A DNA stretch of 64,000 bases from Gammaproteobacteria bacterium (GCA_014337915.1 QUBU01000001.1:274273-338272), one strand, 5' to 3'. Positions 14,902 through 27,737 are shown, numbered from the stretch's first letter. Program-made: numbers and translations. The notes: generated from the sequence alone by a model not told the origin.

Positions 14902-17256
14902 CTACGCGCTCCCCGGCAACCGGCAGGGGGATGCCCGGGGCATCGGCATGGTCCACAGGCGGGCGCCGTCGCGGCGTGCTGCGTAGACGAGGTGCAGTCC
15001 CTGGCGGTCGAATTCGAAGACCAGCGCGCCGGCGGCTGCGGTATTGAACGTGCACGCACCGGCACGCTCCCAGCGATCACGCACCACTGCCGCGGGAAAT
15101 CCCCAGCGGTTCATGTACCCGGTGGAGAACACCACGGCACGCGGTCGCGTCGCTGCCACCAGCGCTGGCCCGGAGGAACTGCGGCTGCCATGATGCGGCG
15201 CCAGCAGCAACTCGACAGGCGCCAGCAGCCCGCGGGCTACCAGCGATTCCTCCTGCCGGCGCTGCACGTCGCCTGGCAACAGCACGCCGCCGCCGTCGCT
15301 GTCGACCCTCAGCACGCAGGAGCCATCGTTGTCGGACAGCCATGCACCCGGCGGCGGGTTCAGGATTCGGAAGCGCACGCCGTCCCACCACCACTCTTCC
15401 CCGGCGACGCAGGGCCGCGACCAGGCCGGTTGCAGCCGCGCCGTGGAGCCACCGATCAGGACCGCCTCGGGATGCGCGCGCAGTACTGCGGCCGCTCCGC
15501 CCGCATGGTCCAGATCGTCATGGGAAACCAGCAGTGCATCGAGCCGGCGGATGCCGGCCGTGCGCAGTACCGGCACCACGACGGACCCCCCCGCATCCCG
15601 CATCCGGTAGGCGGGCCCGGCATCGTAGACGAGAGCGTGGTTCGCGGTGCGGAGCAGCACGGCGAGCCCCTGGCCCACATCCATGACAGTCACGCGCAGC
15701 TGTCCCGGCTGCAGGTCGCTGCTGCCGTTCCCGCCCAGAATCACCGGCAACAGCAGTACGACTGCCAGCGAGCGCAGCGGCAATGGTCGCCACCAGGCCA
15801 GCATCGCTGCCGCAACCACGCAGAGCCCGAGGCCGACAGCCCCGCTGGGTGGTGGCTGCCAGGCACCATCGCCGGCAAAGCCATCGGCCAGCCGCACCAG
15901 CAGTTCCATGAGCGCCGCCACCGCAGCAGCCGCCAGCCGCAACAGTAACGTGCCGAGCGCCGGCAGCGGCAGCAGCAGCGCCGCTCCCCCCAGCGCCAGC
16001 GGCATGATGGCGAAGCTGAACGCCGGCACCGCAAGCAGGTTGGCCAGCGGCGCGACCAGCGACAGCTGCTGGAAGTAGGCGAGTGTCAGCGGAGCCAGGC
16101 CCACCCCGAGCAGCAACTGCAGCCGCAACAGGCCGGCAGCCGCGTGCATCGCACGCCGTGCCGGCCCGGGCGGCGGTGCCGCCACCGGCCAGGACCTGCG
16201 CGTCGCCGCCACCAGCAGCCAGGCGACGCCGACGAACGACAGCCAGAACCCGGCCGCCAGCACGGCCGGCGGATCGACCGCGAGGACCAGCAGCGCCGCG
16301 GCAGCCAGCGCGTCGAACCCGTCCACGGGGCGGCGCCGCCAGACCAGCACCGCCATCACGCCCAGCATCAGCAGGGCGCGCAGCACGCTGACGCCGAACC
16401 CCGCCAGGGCGCTGTAGAGGGCGGCAACCACAAGCGCCAGTGCCGGACCGACGCCCGGCCGGCCGGCGAGGTACGGCCAGGCCCGCACTGCCCAGGGCAC
16501 CAGCAGCACGAAGGGCGCAGCCACCAGCGCGATGTTGAAACCCGAGATCGCCAGCAGATGCGTGGTTCCGGTGCGGCGCATCAGTTCCCAGTCCGCAGCG
16601 GACAACCCGGTGGTCACGCCGACCGTCAGGCCCAGCACATAGGCACTGCCTGGCCGGCCGGCCAGGGCCGCCTCGATGTGGCCCGCCAGCGCTGCGCGCA
16701 GGCTGCCAACCGGGCAGTCCGCAACCTGCGCTTCGAGCGTGCGATTCAGATTCGAGGCACGCACGTAACCGGATGCGCCGATACCGCGCTGGTACAGCCA
16801 CTGCTCGAAGTCGAAGCCGCCGGGATTGGCCAGTCCATGCGGCGGCTTCAGTCGCACCAGCAACTGCCAGCGCTCCCCGGGGCGGAGTTCCGGCGCCGGC
16901 GCGTACCAGCTCAGGTGCAGCCGCGCCGGCAAGCCTGCGCTGCGCGCATCCGTCCCGGTCTCGAACACCAGGCGCAGCGCCTCGGCGTCAGGCCGCGGAA
17001 AATCGCAGACCACCCCGCTGACCAGCAGGTCGCGCCCGGCCAGTTCCCCGGGCAGGCGATCCTCGATGAGCCACGCGGCCCGGCACAGCGTCCAGCCCGC
17101 GAGCAGCACCAGCAGCGCTGCGCGGCCGCCCAGGCAGTGCCAGGCCAGCAGCGCGCCGGCGCACCAGGCCATCGCCGGCCATGCCAGCAGCCACTGCGTA
17201 TCGAAGAACTGCAGCAGCCAGGCAGTGGCAACGGCGATGACCGCCAGGCAGGGCAT
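14902..17256 (-). CDS. comEC: ComEC/Rec2 family DNA uptake channel
   Basis: Multi-pass inner membrane protein of 784 aa, expected to carry single-stranded DNA into the cell during transformation. An N-terminal DUF4131 region is followed by the competence domain (RTGTTHLLAISGFNIALVAA, VSVLRALLMLGVMAVL) with many helices. A C-terminal metallo-beta-lactamase domain carries SHDDLDHAGG and APHHGS. The ATG at 17256 is chosen over an upstream frame because family homology begins there. It is divergent from the DUF2062 gene, as in Pseudomonas. No other competence genes are in the window. Confidence 0.92.
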   Translation of the reverse strand: MPCLAVIAVATAWLLQFFDTQWLLAWPAMAWCAGALLAWHCLGGRAALLVLLAGWTLCRAAWLIEDRLPGELAGRDLLVSGVVCDFPRPDAEALRLVFETGTDARSAGLPARLHLSWYAPAPELRPGERWQLLVRLKPPHGLANPGGFDFEQWLYQRGIGASGYVRASNLNRTLEAQVADCPVGSLRAALAGHIEAALAGRPGSAYVLGLTVGVTTGLSAADWELMRRTGTTHLLAISGFNIALVAAPFVLLVPWAVRAWPYLAGRPGVGPALALVVAALYSALAGFGVSVLRALLMLGVMAVLVWRRRPVDGFDALAAAALLVLAVDPPAVLAAGFWLSFVGVAWLLVAATRRSWPVAAPPPGPARRAMHAAAGLLRLQLLLGVGLAPLTLAYFQQLSLVAPLANLLAVPAFSFAIMPLALGGAALLLPLPALGTLLLRLAAAAVAALMELLVRLADGFAGDGAWQPPPSGAVGLGLCVVAAAMLAWWRPLPLRSLAVVLLLPVILGGNGSSDLQPGQLRVTVMDVGQGLAVLLRTANHALVYDAGPAYRMRDAGGSVVVPVLRTAGIRRLDALLVSHDDLDHAGGAAAVLRAHPEAVLIGGSTARLQPAWSRPCVAGEEWWWDGVRFRILNPPPGAWLSDNDGSCVLRVDSDGGGVLLPGDVQRRQEESLVARGLLAPVELLLAPHHGSRSSSGPALVAATRPRAVVFSTGYMNRWGFPAAVVRDRWERAGACTFNTAAAGALVFEFDRQGLHLVYAARRDGARLWTMPMPRASPCRLPGSA

Positions 17257-17369
17257 GTGCGATGGGCCACCGGATGATTGATAATGCGCGGGCACGCGAG
17301 GCAGGCTCGCGACAAGGGCTTCCCGTTGCGCAGCCCCGACCCCACGTGAATCACCCGGCAGTGTAGGCA

Positions 17370-17888
17370 ATGCCGCGAAAATTCCTGCGGCGCATTTCCC
17401 GGCAGTACCGCCAGAATGAGCAGGCCTGGTACTTGCGGCCGTTTCGCCGGCTGCTGCGCCAGCCCATGTACTTCGCCGTCAACCGGCGCAGCATCACTGG
17501 CGCGCTGGCCATCGGCGCCTTCATTTCCATGTTGCCGGTCCCGGGCCACACGCCGCTGGCCGTGGTCCTTGCCCTGCTGGCGGGAGTGAACCTCGGGGTT
17601 GCGGCGCTGGCGGCCTGGCTGAACAGCCCCCTGACGCTCATCCCGGTGTTCTATTTCGAGTACCGGCTCGGTGCCTGGCTGCTCGGCATGCCGCCGCAGG
17701 AGTGGCCGGACACCGTGAGCTGGAACTGGCTGCAGGCGCAGATGGAGCTGATGTGGCGCCCGCTGTTCCTCGGCGCGCTCATCGCGGCGACGCTGACCGC
17801 CGCCGTCATCTATTTCGGCAGCAATGCCCTGTGGCGCTGGTCGTCGGCGCGGCGCCTGCGGCGACGGCAGGCACGCCAGCGCGGCTGA
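17370..17888 (+). CDS. DUF2062 domain membrane protein
   Basis: Inner membrane protein of 172 aa and unknown function. The N-terminus is basic (MPRKFLRRISRQYRQ). The DUF2062 core follows (RRSITGALAIGAFISMLPVP, then GHTPLAVVLALLAGVNLGVA), with about three hydrophobic helices and a basic C-terminal tail. It is divergent from comEC and convergent with lolD (14-nt gap). The same comEC/DUF2062/lol arrangement occurs in Pseudomonas, but no functional link is established. Confidence 0.85.
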   Translation: MPRKFLRRISRQYRQNEQAWYLRPFRRLLRQPMYFAVNRRSITGALAIGAFISMLPVPGHTPLAVVLALLAGVNLGVAALAAWLNSPLTLIPVFYFEYRLGAWLLGMPPQEWPDTVSWNWLQAQMELMWRPLFLGALIAATLTAAVIYFGSNALWRWSSARRLRRRQARQRG

Positions 17889-17901
17889 CCCCCGCCTGCC
17901 C

Positions 17902-18675
17902 TCAGGCGAGCGCCTCGCCCGTCACCTCGCGCAGGCGCCCATCCTCCATGTGCAGCACGCGATCCATGCCGCGGGCCCGGACGAGGTCATGGGTGACGAT
18001 CACCAGGCTGGTGCCGGTCTCGGCGTTCAGTTCCAGCATGAGTTCGAAGACGCGGTCACCGGTGCGGTGATCGAGGTTGCCGGTGGGCTCGTCCGCCAGC
18101 ACCACCGCCGGCGCCGTCACCAGCGCACGCGCCACGGCGACCCGCTGGCGTTCGCCGCCGGACAACTCGCCCGGCTTGTGATGCAGGCGCGCAGCGAGGC
18201 CCACCCGCTCCAGCAACCGTGTCGCCTCGGCGCTGACCTGCTCCAGCGGCAGGCGCCGCAGCAGCAGCGGCATGGCGACGTTCTCCAGCGCGGTGAACTC
18301 GGGCAGCAGGTGATGGAACTGGTAGACGAAGCCGAGCGACTCGTTGCGGATGCGGCCACGCTCGGCCTGGCCCAGCGCCGCCACGTTGCGGCCGAGCACA
18401 TAGACAGCACCACGGGTCGGCGTATCGAGCCCGCCGAGGAGCTGCAGCAGCGTGGTCTTGCCGGCACCGGAGGCGCCGATGATGGCAATGCGCTCGCCGC
18501 GCGCCACCTGCAGGTCCACGCCGTGCAGGACCTGCACCACTGCCGGCCCCTCGCGAAACTCCTTTTCCAGGGCGGCGCAGGCCAGGGGAATGGCCTGGGA
18601 ATTGTCCTGGGAAATGCCCTGGGGATCTGCGGCAGGTCCGGCTGCGGGGATGTCCATGGCGGTCTGCGGTTCCAT
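17902..18675 (-). CDS. lolD: Lipoprotein-releasing ABC transporter ATPase LolD
   Basis: ATPase of the LolCDE complex that extracts lipoproteins from the inner membrane and hands them to LolA. It is 257 aa. Walker A is [10 protein letters not shown] (67-75), the Q-loop is [18 protein letters not shown], the signature is [16 protein letters not shown] and Walker B is [12 protein letters not shown]. An N-terminal extension of about 30 residues precedes the usual start, so a later start is possible. It begins 3 nt after the upstream permease stop. Confidence 0.95.
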   Translation of the reverse strand: MEPQTAMDIPAAGPAADPQGISQDNSQAIPLACAALEKEFREGPAVVQVLHGVDLQVARGERIAIIGASGAGKTTLLQLLGGLDTPTRGAVYVLGRNVAALGQAERGRIRNESLGFVYQFHHLLPEFTALENVAMPLLLRRLPLEQVSAEATRLLERVGLAARLHHKPGELSGGERQRVAVARALVTAPAVVLADEPTGNLDHRTGDRVFELMLELNAETGTSLVIVTHDLVRARGMDRVLHMEDGRLREVTGEALA

Positions 18676-18677
18676 GA

Positions 18678-19925
18678 TCAGTAGTGGCGCAACGCTTCGG
18701 CCGGCGGCAGGGTCGCGCCGCGCCAGGCCGGATACAGCGTCGAACTGAAGGCCAGCCCCAGGGCGATGCCGCCGATGACGGTGACGTCGGACCAGCGCAG
18801 CTGGGTGGGAAAATCACTGATGAAATAGATGTCCGGCGCCAGGAACTTCATGCCCAGCATGCGCTCGACCATGGCGACGAGCACGTCGAGGTTGGCCGCG
18901 ACCAGCACCCCGAGGGTGACGCCGATGCCAGTGCCGGCGATACCGATGAGCGTGCCCTGCGCCATGAATATGCGGACGATGGCCCCCGGCGCCGCACCGA
19001 GCGTGCGCAGGATGGCGATTTCCCCGCGCTTCTCCCGGACCACCATCACCAGAGTCGAGACGATGTTGAAGGCCGCGACCGCCACCACCATCAGCAGGAT
19101 GACGAACATGATCGACCTGGTGAGCTCGATGGAGCGAAAGAAATTGGCGTGCTCGCGGGTCCAGTCGCTGACGAACACGCCGCCGCCATAGGCGCGGGCC
19201 ACACCGACCACGGCCTGCGGTGCCTGCGTCGGATCGGCGAAGGCCAGGCGCAGCCCGCTCGCGGCATCGCCCATGCGGAACAATCGCGCTGCATCTGCCA
19301 TGTGCGTGAACACCAGGCCGCTGTCGTACTCGTACATGCCGGCCTGGAAGATGCCGACCACCCGGAAGCGGCGCATGCGCGGCACCACGCCGGCGGGCGT
19401 GGCAATGCCTTCCGGGACCAGCATCACTACCGGATCGCCGAGCCCGATCTGCAGCCGCTCGGCCAGTGCCTGGCCGATGACGATGCCGTAGCCGCCCGGC
19501 ACCAGGGCGCGGAAGTCCCCGGCGCGCAGCAGCGTCTGCAACGCCGCGGTGGCCAGTTCGCGCTCTGGCTCGATGCCCCGGACCTCGACACCCTTGACGG
19601 CGTTGGTGCCGACCACCATCGCTTCGCCGCGCACGAACGGTGCGCTGGCGACCACGCCCGGGTAGGCTGCTGCGACGCTTTCCAGCTGACGCCAGTCCGC
19701 GATCCGCCCATCGAGCCCGGTGATGGTGCCATGGGCAAGCACGCCGAGGATGCGCGTGCGCACCTCGTGCTCGAAGCCGTTCATGGCCGAGAGCACCGCG
19801 ATCAGCACGGCGACGGCCAGCGCGATGCCTGCCACCGACATCAGCGAGATGAAGGAGACGAAGCGGTTCTTGCTGCGCGAGCGTACATAGCGCAGGGCGA
19901 TGGCCAGTTCAACCGGTCGCAGCAT
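18678..19925 (-). CDS. lolE: LolC/LolE family permease (second copy in operon)
   Basis: Membrane subunit of the lipoprotein-releasing complex, 415 aa. It begins [20 protein letters not shown], the typical Lol start. The first helix and the AMNGF motif ([20 protein letters not shown]) are followed by a large periplasmic MacB-like domain (about 45-265). Three C-terminal helices contain the FtsX-like signature [19 protein letters not shown]. Which of the two permeases equals LolC and which LolE cannot be fixed by eye. It sits 14 nt after the first permease and directly ahead of lolD. Confidence 0.88.
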   Translation of the reverse strand: MLRPVELAIALRYVRSRSKNRFVSFISLMSVAGIALAVAVLIAVLSAMNGFEHEVRTRILGVLAHGTITGLDGRIADWRQLESVAAAYPGVVASAPFVRGEAMVVGTNAVKGVEVRGIEPERELATAALQTLLRAGDFRALVPGGYGIVIGQALAERLQIGLGDPVVMLVPEGIATPAGVVPRMRRFRVVGIFQAGMYEYDSGLVFTHMADAARLFRMGDAASGLRLAFADPTQAPQAVVGVARAYGGGVFVSDWTREHANFFRSIELTRSIMFVILLMVVAVAAFNIVSTLVMVVREKRGEIAILRTLGAAPGAIVRIFMAQGTLIGIAGTGIGVTLGVLVAANLDVLVAMVERMLGMKFLAPDIYFISDFPTQLRWSDVTVIGGIALGLAFSSTLYPAWRGATLPPAEALRHY

Positions 19926-19939
19926 GGCGCCTCGCGCGG

Positions 19940-21181
19940 CTATTCATAGCGCAACACTTCAGCCGGCTCCACCGCCGCGGCCCGCGCTGCCGGGTAGATG
20001 GTTGCCACCGCGGTCATGGCCAGCGCCACCAGCCCCACGGCCAGCACGTCGCTCCAGCGCAGGTCGGAGGGCAGCGCCGTCAGGTAATAGACATCGGCGG
20101 GCATGAACTGGAAACCGAGCAGCCGCTCCAGCGCCGGTGCGACGACGTTCATGTTCGCGGCCAGCGCAGCACCACCGGCAACACCGGCCACCACGCCGAT
20201 CCAGCCGATGGCCACACCCTGCACGGCAAACACGCGCACGATATCCGCCCGGGAGAATCCCAGCGTGCGCAGGATGGCGATGCTGCCGCGCTTGTCGGTG
20301 ACCACCATGACCAGCGTCGCCACGATGTTGAAGGCCGCCACGCCGACGATCAGCGACAGCAGCACCATCATCATGGTCTTCTCCAGGCGCACAGCCCGGA
20401 AGTAGGTCGCATGGTCCTGGGTCCAGTCCCGTACCACGAGGCCGGCACCGCGGCTGCCGGCCCAGGCGCGGATGATGTCGGGCGCCGCGAAGATATCGGC
20501 GGCCGTCACGCGGATGCCGCCGACGCGCTGGCCCAGGCCGCCGATGGCCGCCGCATCGGCCAGGTTGACGAAGGCGCGCGTGCCGTCATGGTCCTTGACC
20601 CCGAGCTCGAACATGCCCCGCACGGTGAACTGCCACAGGCGTGACTGCAGGCCATGCTCGCGATCCCGGGTGGGCACCAGCACGGTGACCGGGTCACCGA
20701 CGCGGGCACCGATGCGCGCAGCGAGGGCATCGCCGAGGATGATGCTCCGGCTGCCGGGCTGCAGGGCATCGAGTTCGCCCGCGCGCATCCCGGCACGCAG
20801 CGGCGATGCGCTGCCTTCCAGCGCCGGGTCGACACCGGTCACCACCGCCCCCGCCAGGTCCGCACCACGACCCAGCACGGCTTCCAGCTCGATGACGGGT
20901 ACCGCAGCGGTGATCCCCGGGTATTCGAGCAATTCCCCACGCAGTTCCTGCCAGCCGGCCAGGCCACCGGGTTGCGTCACCCAGGCATGGCCGGTGACGC
21001 TGGTCAGGCGGCTGCGCAGCTCATCCTCGAAGCCGTTCATGACCGAGAGCACGACGATCAGCGCCGCGACCCCGAGCGCCACGCCCAGGGCCGAGGCCAG
21101 CGTGACGAAGGAAGCGAACTGGTTTGCGCGCTGGCTGCGCAGGTAGCGCAGGCCGATGTAAGCGGAGATGGGACGCCTCAC
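19940..21181 (-). CDS. lolC: LolC/LolE family permease (first copy in operon)
   Basis: Membrane subunit of the lipoprotein-releasing complex. A GTG at 21181 gives 413 aa starting VRRPISAYIGLRYLRSQRAN, which matches the family start; the frame stays open upstream, but that part has no family resemblance. It shares the VMNGF motif, the periplasmic domain and the FtsX-like [19 protein letters not shown] with the next gene. The two are paralogues of similar length, consistent with a LolC-LolE heterodimer plus LolD. Expected to be essential and to supply the Lpp-like lipoprotein and RseB/NlpD-type envelope systems with sorted lipoproteins. Confidence 0.88.
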   Translation of the reverse strand: MRRPISAYIGLRYLRSQRANQFASFVTLASALGVALGVAALIVVLSVMNGFEDELRSRLTSVTGHAWVTQPGGLAGWQELRGELLEYPGITAAVPVIELEAVLGRGADLAGAVVTGVDPALEGSASPLRAGMRAGELDALQPGSRSIILGDALAARIGARVGDPVTVLVPTRDREHGLQSRLWQFTVRGMFELGVKDHDGTRAFVNLADAAAIGGLGQRVGGIRVTAADIFAAPDIIRAWAGSRGAGLVVRDWTQDHATYFRAVRLEKTMMMVLLSLIVGVAAFNIVATLVMVVTDKRGSIAILRTLGFSRADIVRVFAVQGVAIGWIGVVAGVAGGAALAANMNVVAPALERLLGFQFMPADVYYLTALPSDLRWSDVLAVGLVALAMTAVATIYPAARAAAVEPAEVLRYE

Positions 21182-21380
21182 CGGACACTCCGCGGGCGGT
21201 CGACGGCGCAGGCGTACACAGGGGCGGTCTCCTCGGCAGGCGGCACAGTATGCACGTGTTCCAGCCGCCTTCCCAAGCACCGGCGGCCGCCCTGCCCGGA
21301 CGCCTGCAGGCGGGGACCGGCCGCCGCCCGGTACCGCCCTGACGGTGATGCTCCGCAGCCGCGCGGAGCTGGCCAATAAT

Positions 21381-21395
21381 GTGAAACGGGTTCAC
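21381..21395. promoter_or_regulatory. Perfect inverted repeat, candidate operator
   Basis: GTGAA-N5-TTCAC forms a perfect 15-bp dyad in the divergent region between lolC and the small exported protein. It lies about 200 bp from the lolC start and 73 bp from the rightward ATG. It resembles regulator binding sites in form, but spacing does not match the CRP consensus, and no regulator is encoded nearby. Confidence 0.4.
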
Positions 21396-21467
21396 GTAGG
21401 CGTCGGTTTTTTTGCATTACGGTGCGATGTTATAGTCGACTGCTCACGTGCCGTTGAGGTTATCACG

Positions 21468-21758
21468 ATGCGCAACCGCTCCTGCATTTTCCTCGCCGCC
21501 ACCCTGGGCCTACTCGGCTTCGCGGCTGCCGCAGGTGCCGATACCCTGATCATGCAGGGCATCGACGCTGCACGTGCCAGCAGCGCCGAGCGTCCGGCAC
21601 GTGGCATGACCATGAAGGCCGTGGCCGCGAAATGGGGCGAACCAGCCAGCAAGCAGGCAGCGGTCGGCCAGCCACCGATCACGCGCTGGGACTACGGCAG
21701 CTACGTCGTCTACTTTGAGTACGACCACGTCATCGACGCGGTGGTCAAGCGCCAGTGA
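21468..21758 (+). CDS. Small exported protein of unknown function
   Basis: A 96-aa protein not recognised by name. A clear Sec signal peptide (MRNRSCIFLAATLGLLGFAA, cleavage near AGA-DT) leaves a mature part of about 70 residues. Its C-terminal half (MKAVAAKWGEPASKQAAVG, then ITRWDYGSYVVYFEYDHVID) looks like a compact BamE/SmpA-like two-strand fold in which a 'GxP..K' turn precedes a W-x-Y strand; that resemblance is weak and inferred. The gene lies alone between the lol operon and mfd, and is followed by two hairpins. Confidence 0.7.
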   Translation: MRNRSCIFLAATLGLLGFAAAAGADTLIMQGIDAARASSAERPARGMTMKAVAAKWGEPASKQAAVGQPPITRWDYGSYVVYFEYDHVIDAVVKRQ

Positions 21759-21772
21759 AGTAGCTCTCCGCG

Positions 21773-21815
21773 CGGGCCGCGCTGGCTGCGGCCCGTGATG
21801 CCGCGGCAGCGGCAT
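21773..21815 (+). terminator. Two consecutive hairpins after the small exported gene
   Basis: An 8-bp stem (21773-21780 with 21788-21795, CGGGCCGC/GCGGCCCG) is followed 2 nt later by a 7-bp stem (21798-21804 with 21809-21815, ATGCCGC/GCGGCAT). No T-run follows, so termination is plausible but not certain. Confidence 0.45.
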
Positions 21816-21861
21816 GGCACTGACGCCAGCCAGCGGCAGGCCTGGCCGGCCAGCCGCCCTG

Positions 21862-21870
21862 TGTGATAAT
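21862..21870 (+). promoter_or_regulatory. Extended -10 promoter of mfd
   Basis: TGTGATAAT forms an extended -10 element (TG-n then GATAAT at 21865-21870). No good -35 lies upstream, as is common for extended -10 promoters. It predicts a leader of about 17 nt before the mfd ATG. Confidence 0.45.
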
Positions 21871-21893
21871 CGCGCCCCCTCCTCCGACCCTGG

Positions 21894-25393
<3,500 letters not shown>

Positions 25394-25397
<4 letters not shown>

Positions 25398-26038
25398 TCC
25401 GCATGGACTGGCGCCTGCCCGCTGCGATCCGCCGCCGCAACCTGGCGGTCATCTCCACCTTGCTGGTATCCGCGATCGCCGCCTGGCCTGTCATTGCCGC
25501 CGCGGCTGACAGCGACGCCTACGAGGTGGAGATCGTCGTGTTCCGCAACCTCGACCAGCGTGGCACCACGCCCGAGGTGCCCGACCCGGACCGGGTGGAT
25601 GCCAGCGTCGCTCCCGGCCTGGCAACCCCCGCGGACGCCACGGGCCTAGAACCCGCTGCATTGCGCCTGACGGCACTCGCGGCGCGCCTGCGCCGCGGGC
25701 CAGGCTATCAGCTCCTCTATCACGGTGGCTGGCGCCAGGCCGCCCCGCCACGGGCGCAGTCGCGGCCGACACCACTGCCGGCCGCGGCCATCGAGTCGGG
25801 ACTGGACGGTACGCTGACGCTGTATCGCGAACGCTACCTGCACGTGCTGCTGCAGCTGTCGCTGCCGGCCCGCCCGGAAGCCGCGGGTCGCAGCTGGCAC
25901 ATCAGGCAGGGGCGCCGCCTGCGTGGCGATGCCCTGCATTATTTCGACAATCCGGGATTTGGTGTCATCCTCGCCGTCAGGCCACCGACAGGCGCGAGCG
26001 AACCCGATCCCGCAGCGGCCGCCGACGAGGAATCCTGA
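25394..26038 (+). CDS. csiV: CsiV-family periplasmic peptidoglycan-binding protein
   Basis: Periplasmic protein of 214 aa with a signal peptide ending near AAAAD (about residue 38). The family start YEVEIVVFRNLDQRG is typical of PF10972 (CsiV). In Vibrio, CsiV binds peptidoglycan and controls the LpoA/PBP1A response to D-amino acids; the family is widespread directly after mfd in gammaproteobacteria, as here (ATGA overlap). The later TLTLYRERYLHVLLQLSLP strand is also family-like. The exact role outside Vibrio is not known. The last 15 residues are low complexity. Confidence 0.82.
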
Positions 26039-26063
26039 AGGCAGGCGCAGCGCCGGCCGCGGT

Positions 26064-27005
26064 TCAGCCGACGCCCAGTTCGTCGCTGGTCGCGGTGGCC
26101 GGTCGCGCGACTTCCGCCTCGGCCTGCTGCAGCAGGCCGTGGTCGCCCTTGCCCCAGGCCGGCACCACCGTCGCCAGCCCGACCGAGACCGTGACGTAAC
26201 GGCCGCAGGGCGAGCGCGGATGGTGTATCGCCAGGTTGCGTACCCTGCGGGCGATCTGGCCGGCGAAATCACGCAGCTGCGTTTCCTCGCCACCACTCAT
26301 CAGTGCGGCGAAGCGATTGTCGGCAACCCGTGCCGCCACATCGCCGGTACGCCGCAGCGAACCGCTGATGGCATGGGCGACCTTGCGCAGGCAGGAGTCC
26401 GCGGCGTGCTTGCCATACAGGTCCCGGTAGCGGTCGAGGGCATCGACCTGGAAAACGATGACGCTGATGCGCCGCTGCTCGCGGCTCGCCACGGACCAGT
26501 CGCGCTGCACGACCTCGAGGAAGGCCTGGCGGTTGGCGAGGCCGGTGATGGCATCACTGCGATCCAGCTGCCGCAGGCGCAGCTGTGCATCGCGCAACGC
26601 CGTGCGCAGCGTGTCTTCGCCGCCAGCATCACCGGATCCCTGCTCCGCATCCACGGTCACCAGCCAGTAGGCGGGATGCCCGGGACGGTCGAACAGCGGC
26701 GATACCTGCAGGACCATGTCCACGGGCTCGCCGGAGCGTGACTGCCAGCGCTGGCGCAGGTGGCGCACCACCAGCGCCGGGCTGCCCAGCAGCCGTTCGC
26801 GCTGGGGTGCGAGTTCCTCCGGGTCCATCAGCAGGCCATGCCATGGGCAACCGAGCAGCGTCGCCGTGTCCAGCCCGGTCAGGTGCCCGACGATGGAATT
26901 CATGTAGATGACCGGCCAGTGATCCTGGCGGGCATCGATGATCAGGGTTCCGAGCGGCAGCTGGTCCAGCGCCTGGATGAGGATATTTTTCTCGATATCT
27001 TTCAT
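26064..27005 (-). CDS. PAS-GGDEF protein with degenerate active site (probable c-di-GMP receptor)
   Basis: Soluble signalling protein of 313 aa. A PAS domain (about residues 10-120, with LIIDARQDHWPVIYMNSIVG and DPEELAP) precedes a GGDEF domain (about 145-300), which starts RSDAITGLANRQAFLEVVQ. The GGDEF motif itself reads ADNRF (228-232), so diguanylate cyclase activity is probably lost. The allosteric I-site RxxD is kept as RTGD (219-222) exactly five residues upstream. This pattern fits a protein that binds rather than makes c-di-GMP. No transmembrane segment is seen. It stands alone, convergent with csiV. Confidence 0.85.
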   Translation of the reverse strand: MKDIEKNILIQALDQLPLGTLIIDARQDHWPVIYMNSIVGHLTGLDTATLLGCPWHGLLMDPEELAPQRERLLGSPALVVRHLRQRWQSRSGEPVDMVLQVSPLFDRPGHPAYWLVTVDAEQGSGDAGGEDTLRTALRDAQLRLRQLDRSDAITGLANRQAFLEVVQRDWSVASREQRRISVIVFQVDALDRYRDLYGKHAADSCLRKVAHAISGSLRRTGDVAARVADNRFAALMSGGEETQLRDFAGQIARRVRNLAIHHPRSPCGRYVTVSVGLATVVPAWGKGDHGLLQQAEAEVARPATATSDELGVG

Positions 27006-27149
27006 CAGCTTGATTACTGAACTTCAGGCGATTCCAGGCTGCTCCGCGGGCGCCTGCCCGCAGCGATTCCGGCGCGACATAAGGGCCAGGGGCCATCTTA
27101 GGCAGCAGCCGCCAGTGGGTCTGTGAAGCAGGTCACCGCCGCGTCAGTG

Positions 27150-27176
27150 GACCCCGGCTCCCGCGGGAGGGGTCCG
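27150..27176 (-). terminator. Hairpin downstream of hpt
   Basis: GGACCCC (27150-27156) pairs with GGGGTCC (27170-27176), with further pairing in the loop. It lies 3 nt after the hpt stop. There is no T-run on the leftward strand, so it may stabilise the 3' end of the nagZ-hpt transcript. Confidence 0.5.
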
Positions 27177-27179
27177 GCG

Positions 27180-27737
27180 CTAGCGCCGCTGCGGGTCGCC
27201 GGCCGGATCCGCCAGCGCATGGATGCCGGGCAATTGTCGCCAGCGTTCCTGGAAATCCATGCCGCAGCCGAAAACGAAAACGTCATCGATCTCCAGCCCG
27301 ACGAACTCGGGCAACGGCGCCGCCACCGGCCGCGGGTGGCGCTTGCGGGCGAGGACCGCGGTCACGACGCGCGCCGCGCCGGCCGCCTGGCAGTGGCGTC
27401 GTGCCTCGGCCAGCGTATGGCCAGCGTCGAAGATGTCGTCCACCAGCACCGCCACGCGCCCCTGCAGCGGTTGCCGCGGCCTGCTGATCCAGCGGATGTC
27501 ACCGCCGGTGGTGCTGCTGCCATAGCGGGCCAGGTGGCAGTAGTCGAGGGCGAACGCGCCCTCCAGGCGCCGGGATATTTCCACCAGCGGAATCATGCCG
27601 CCGACCATGACGCCGATGAGCACGCAATCCCCGGCGCTGACCAGCGGTTGCAGCCCGGCCGCCAGACGGGACCAGGCCTGCTCGACCTCGGTGGCGGACA
27701 CCAGCAGGCGCGCGGCGGGAAACGGCGACTCAGCCAT
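27180..27737 (-). CDS. hpt: Hypoxanthine-guanine phosphoribosyltransferase
   Basis: Purine salvage enzyme of 185 aa that joins hypoxanthine or guanine to PRPP. The PRPP-binding loop is VAVLVDDIFDAGHTLAEA (about residues 95-112) and the PPi-loop region is GVMVGGMIPLVEI. It overlaps the end of nagZ by 8 nt. In Pseudomonas and Xanthomonas purine salvage genes (mtnP or hpt) likewise sit next to nagZ. Specificity between hypoxanthine, guanine and xanthine cannot be read by eye. Confidence 0.88.
   Translation of the reverse strand: MAESPFPAARLLVSATEVEQAWSRLAAGLQPLVSAGDCVLIGVMVGGMIPLVEISRRLEGAFALDYCHLARYGSSTTGGDIRWISRPRQPLQGRVAVLVDDIFDAGHTLAEARRHCQAAGAARVVTAVLARKRHPRPVAAPLPEFVGLEIDDVFVFGCGMDFQERWRQLPGIHALADPAGDPQRR

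Noticed and set aside
21380..21396. CRP binding site at the GTGAA-N5-TTCAC dyad
   Set aside because: TGTGA and TCAC are separated by 7 rather than 6 bp, so it does not fit the CRP consensus.
21412..21436. TTGCAT and TATAGT as a promoter for the small exported protein
   Set aside because: The spacer is only 13 bp, too short for sigma-70; the -10 may be real but the -35 is not supported.
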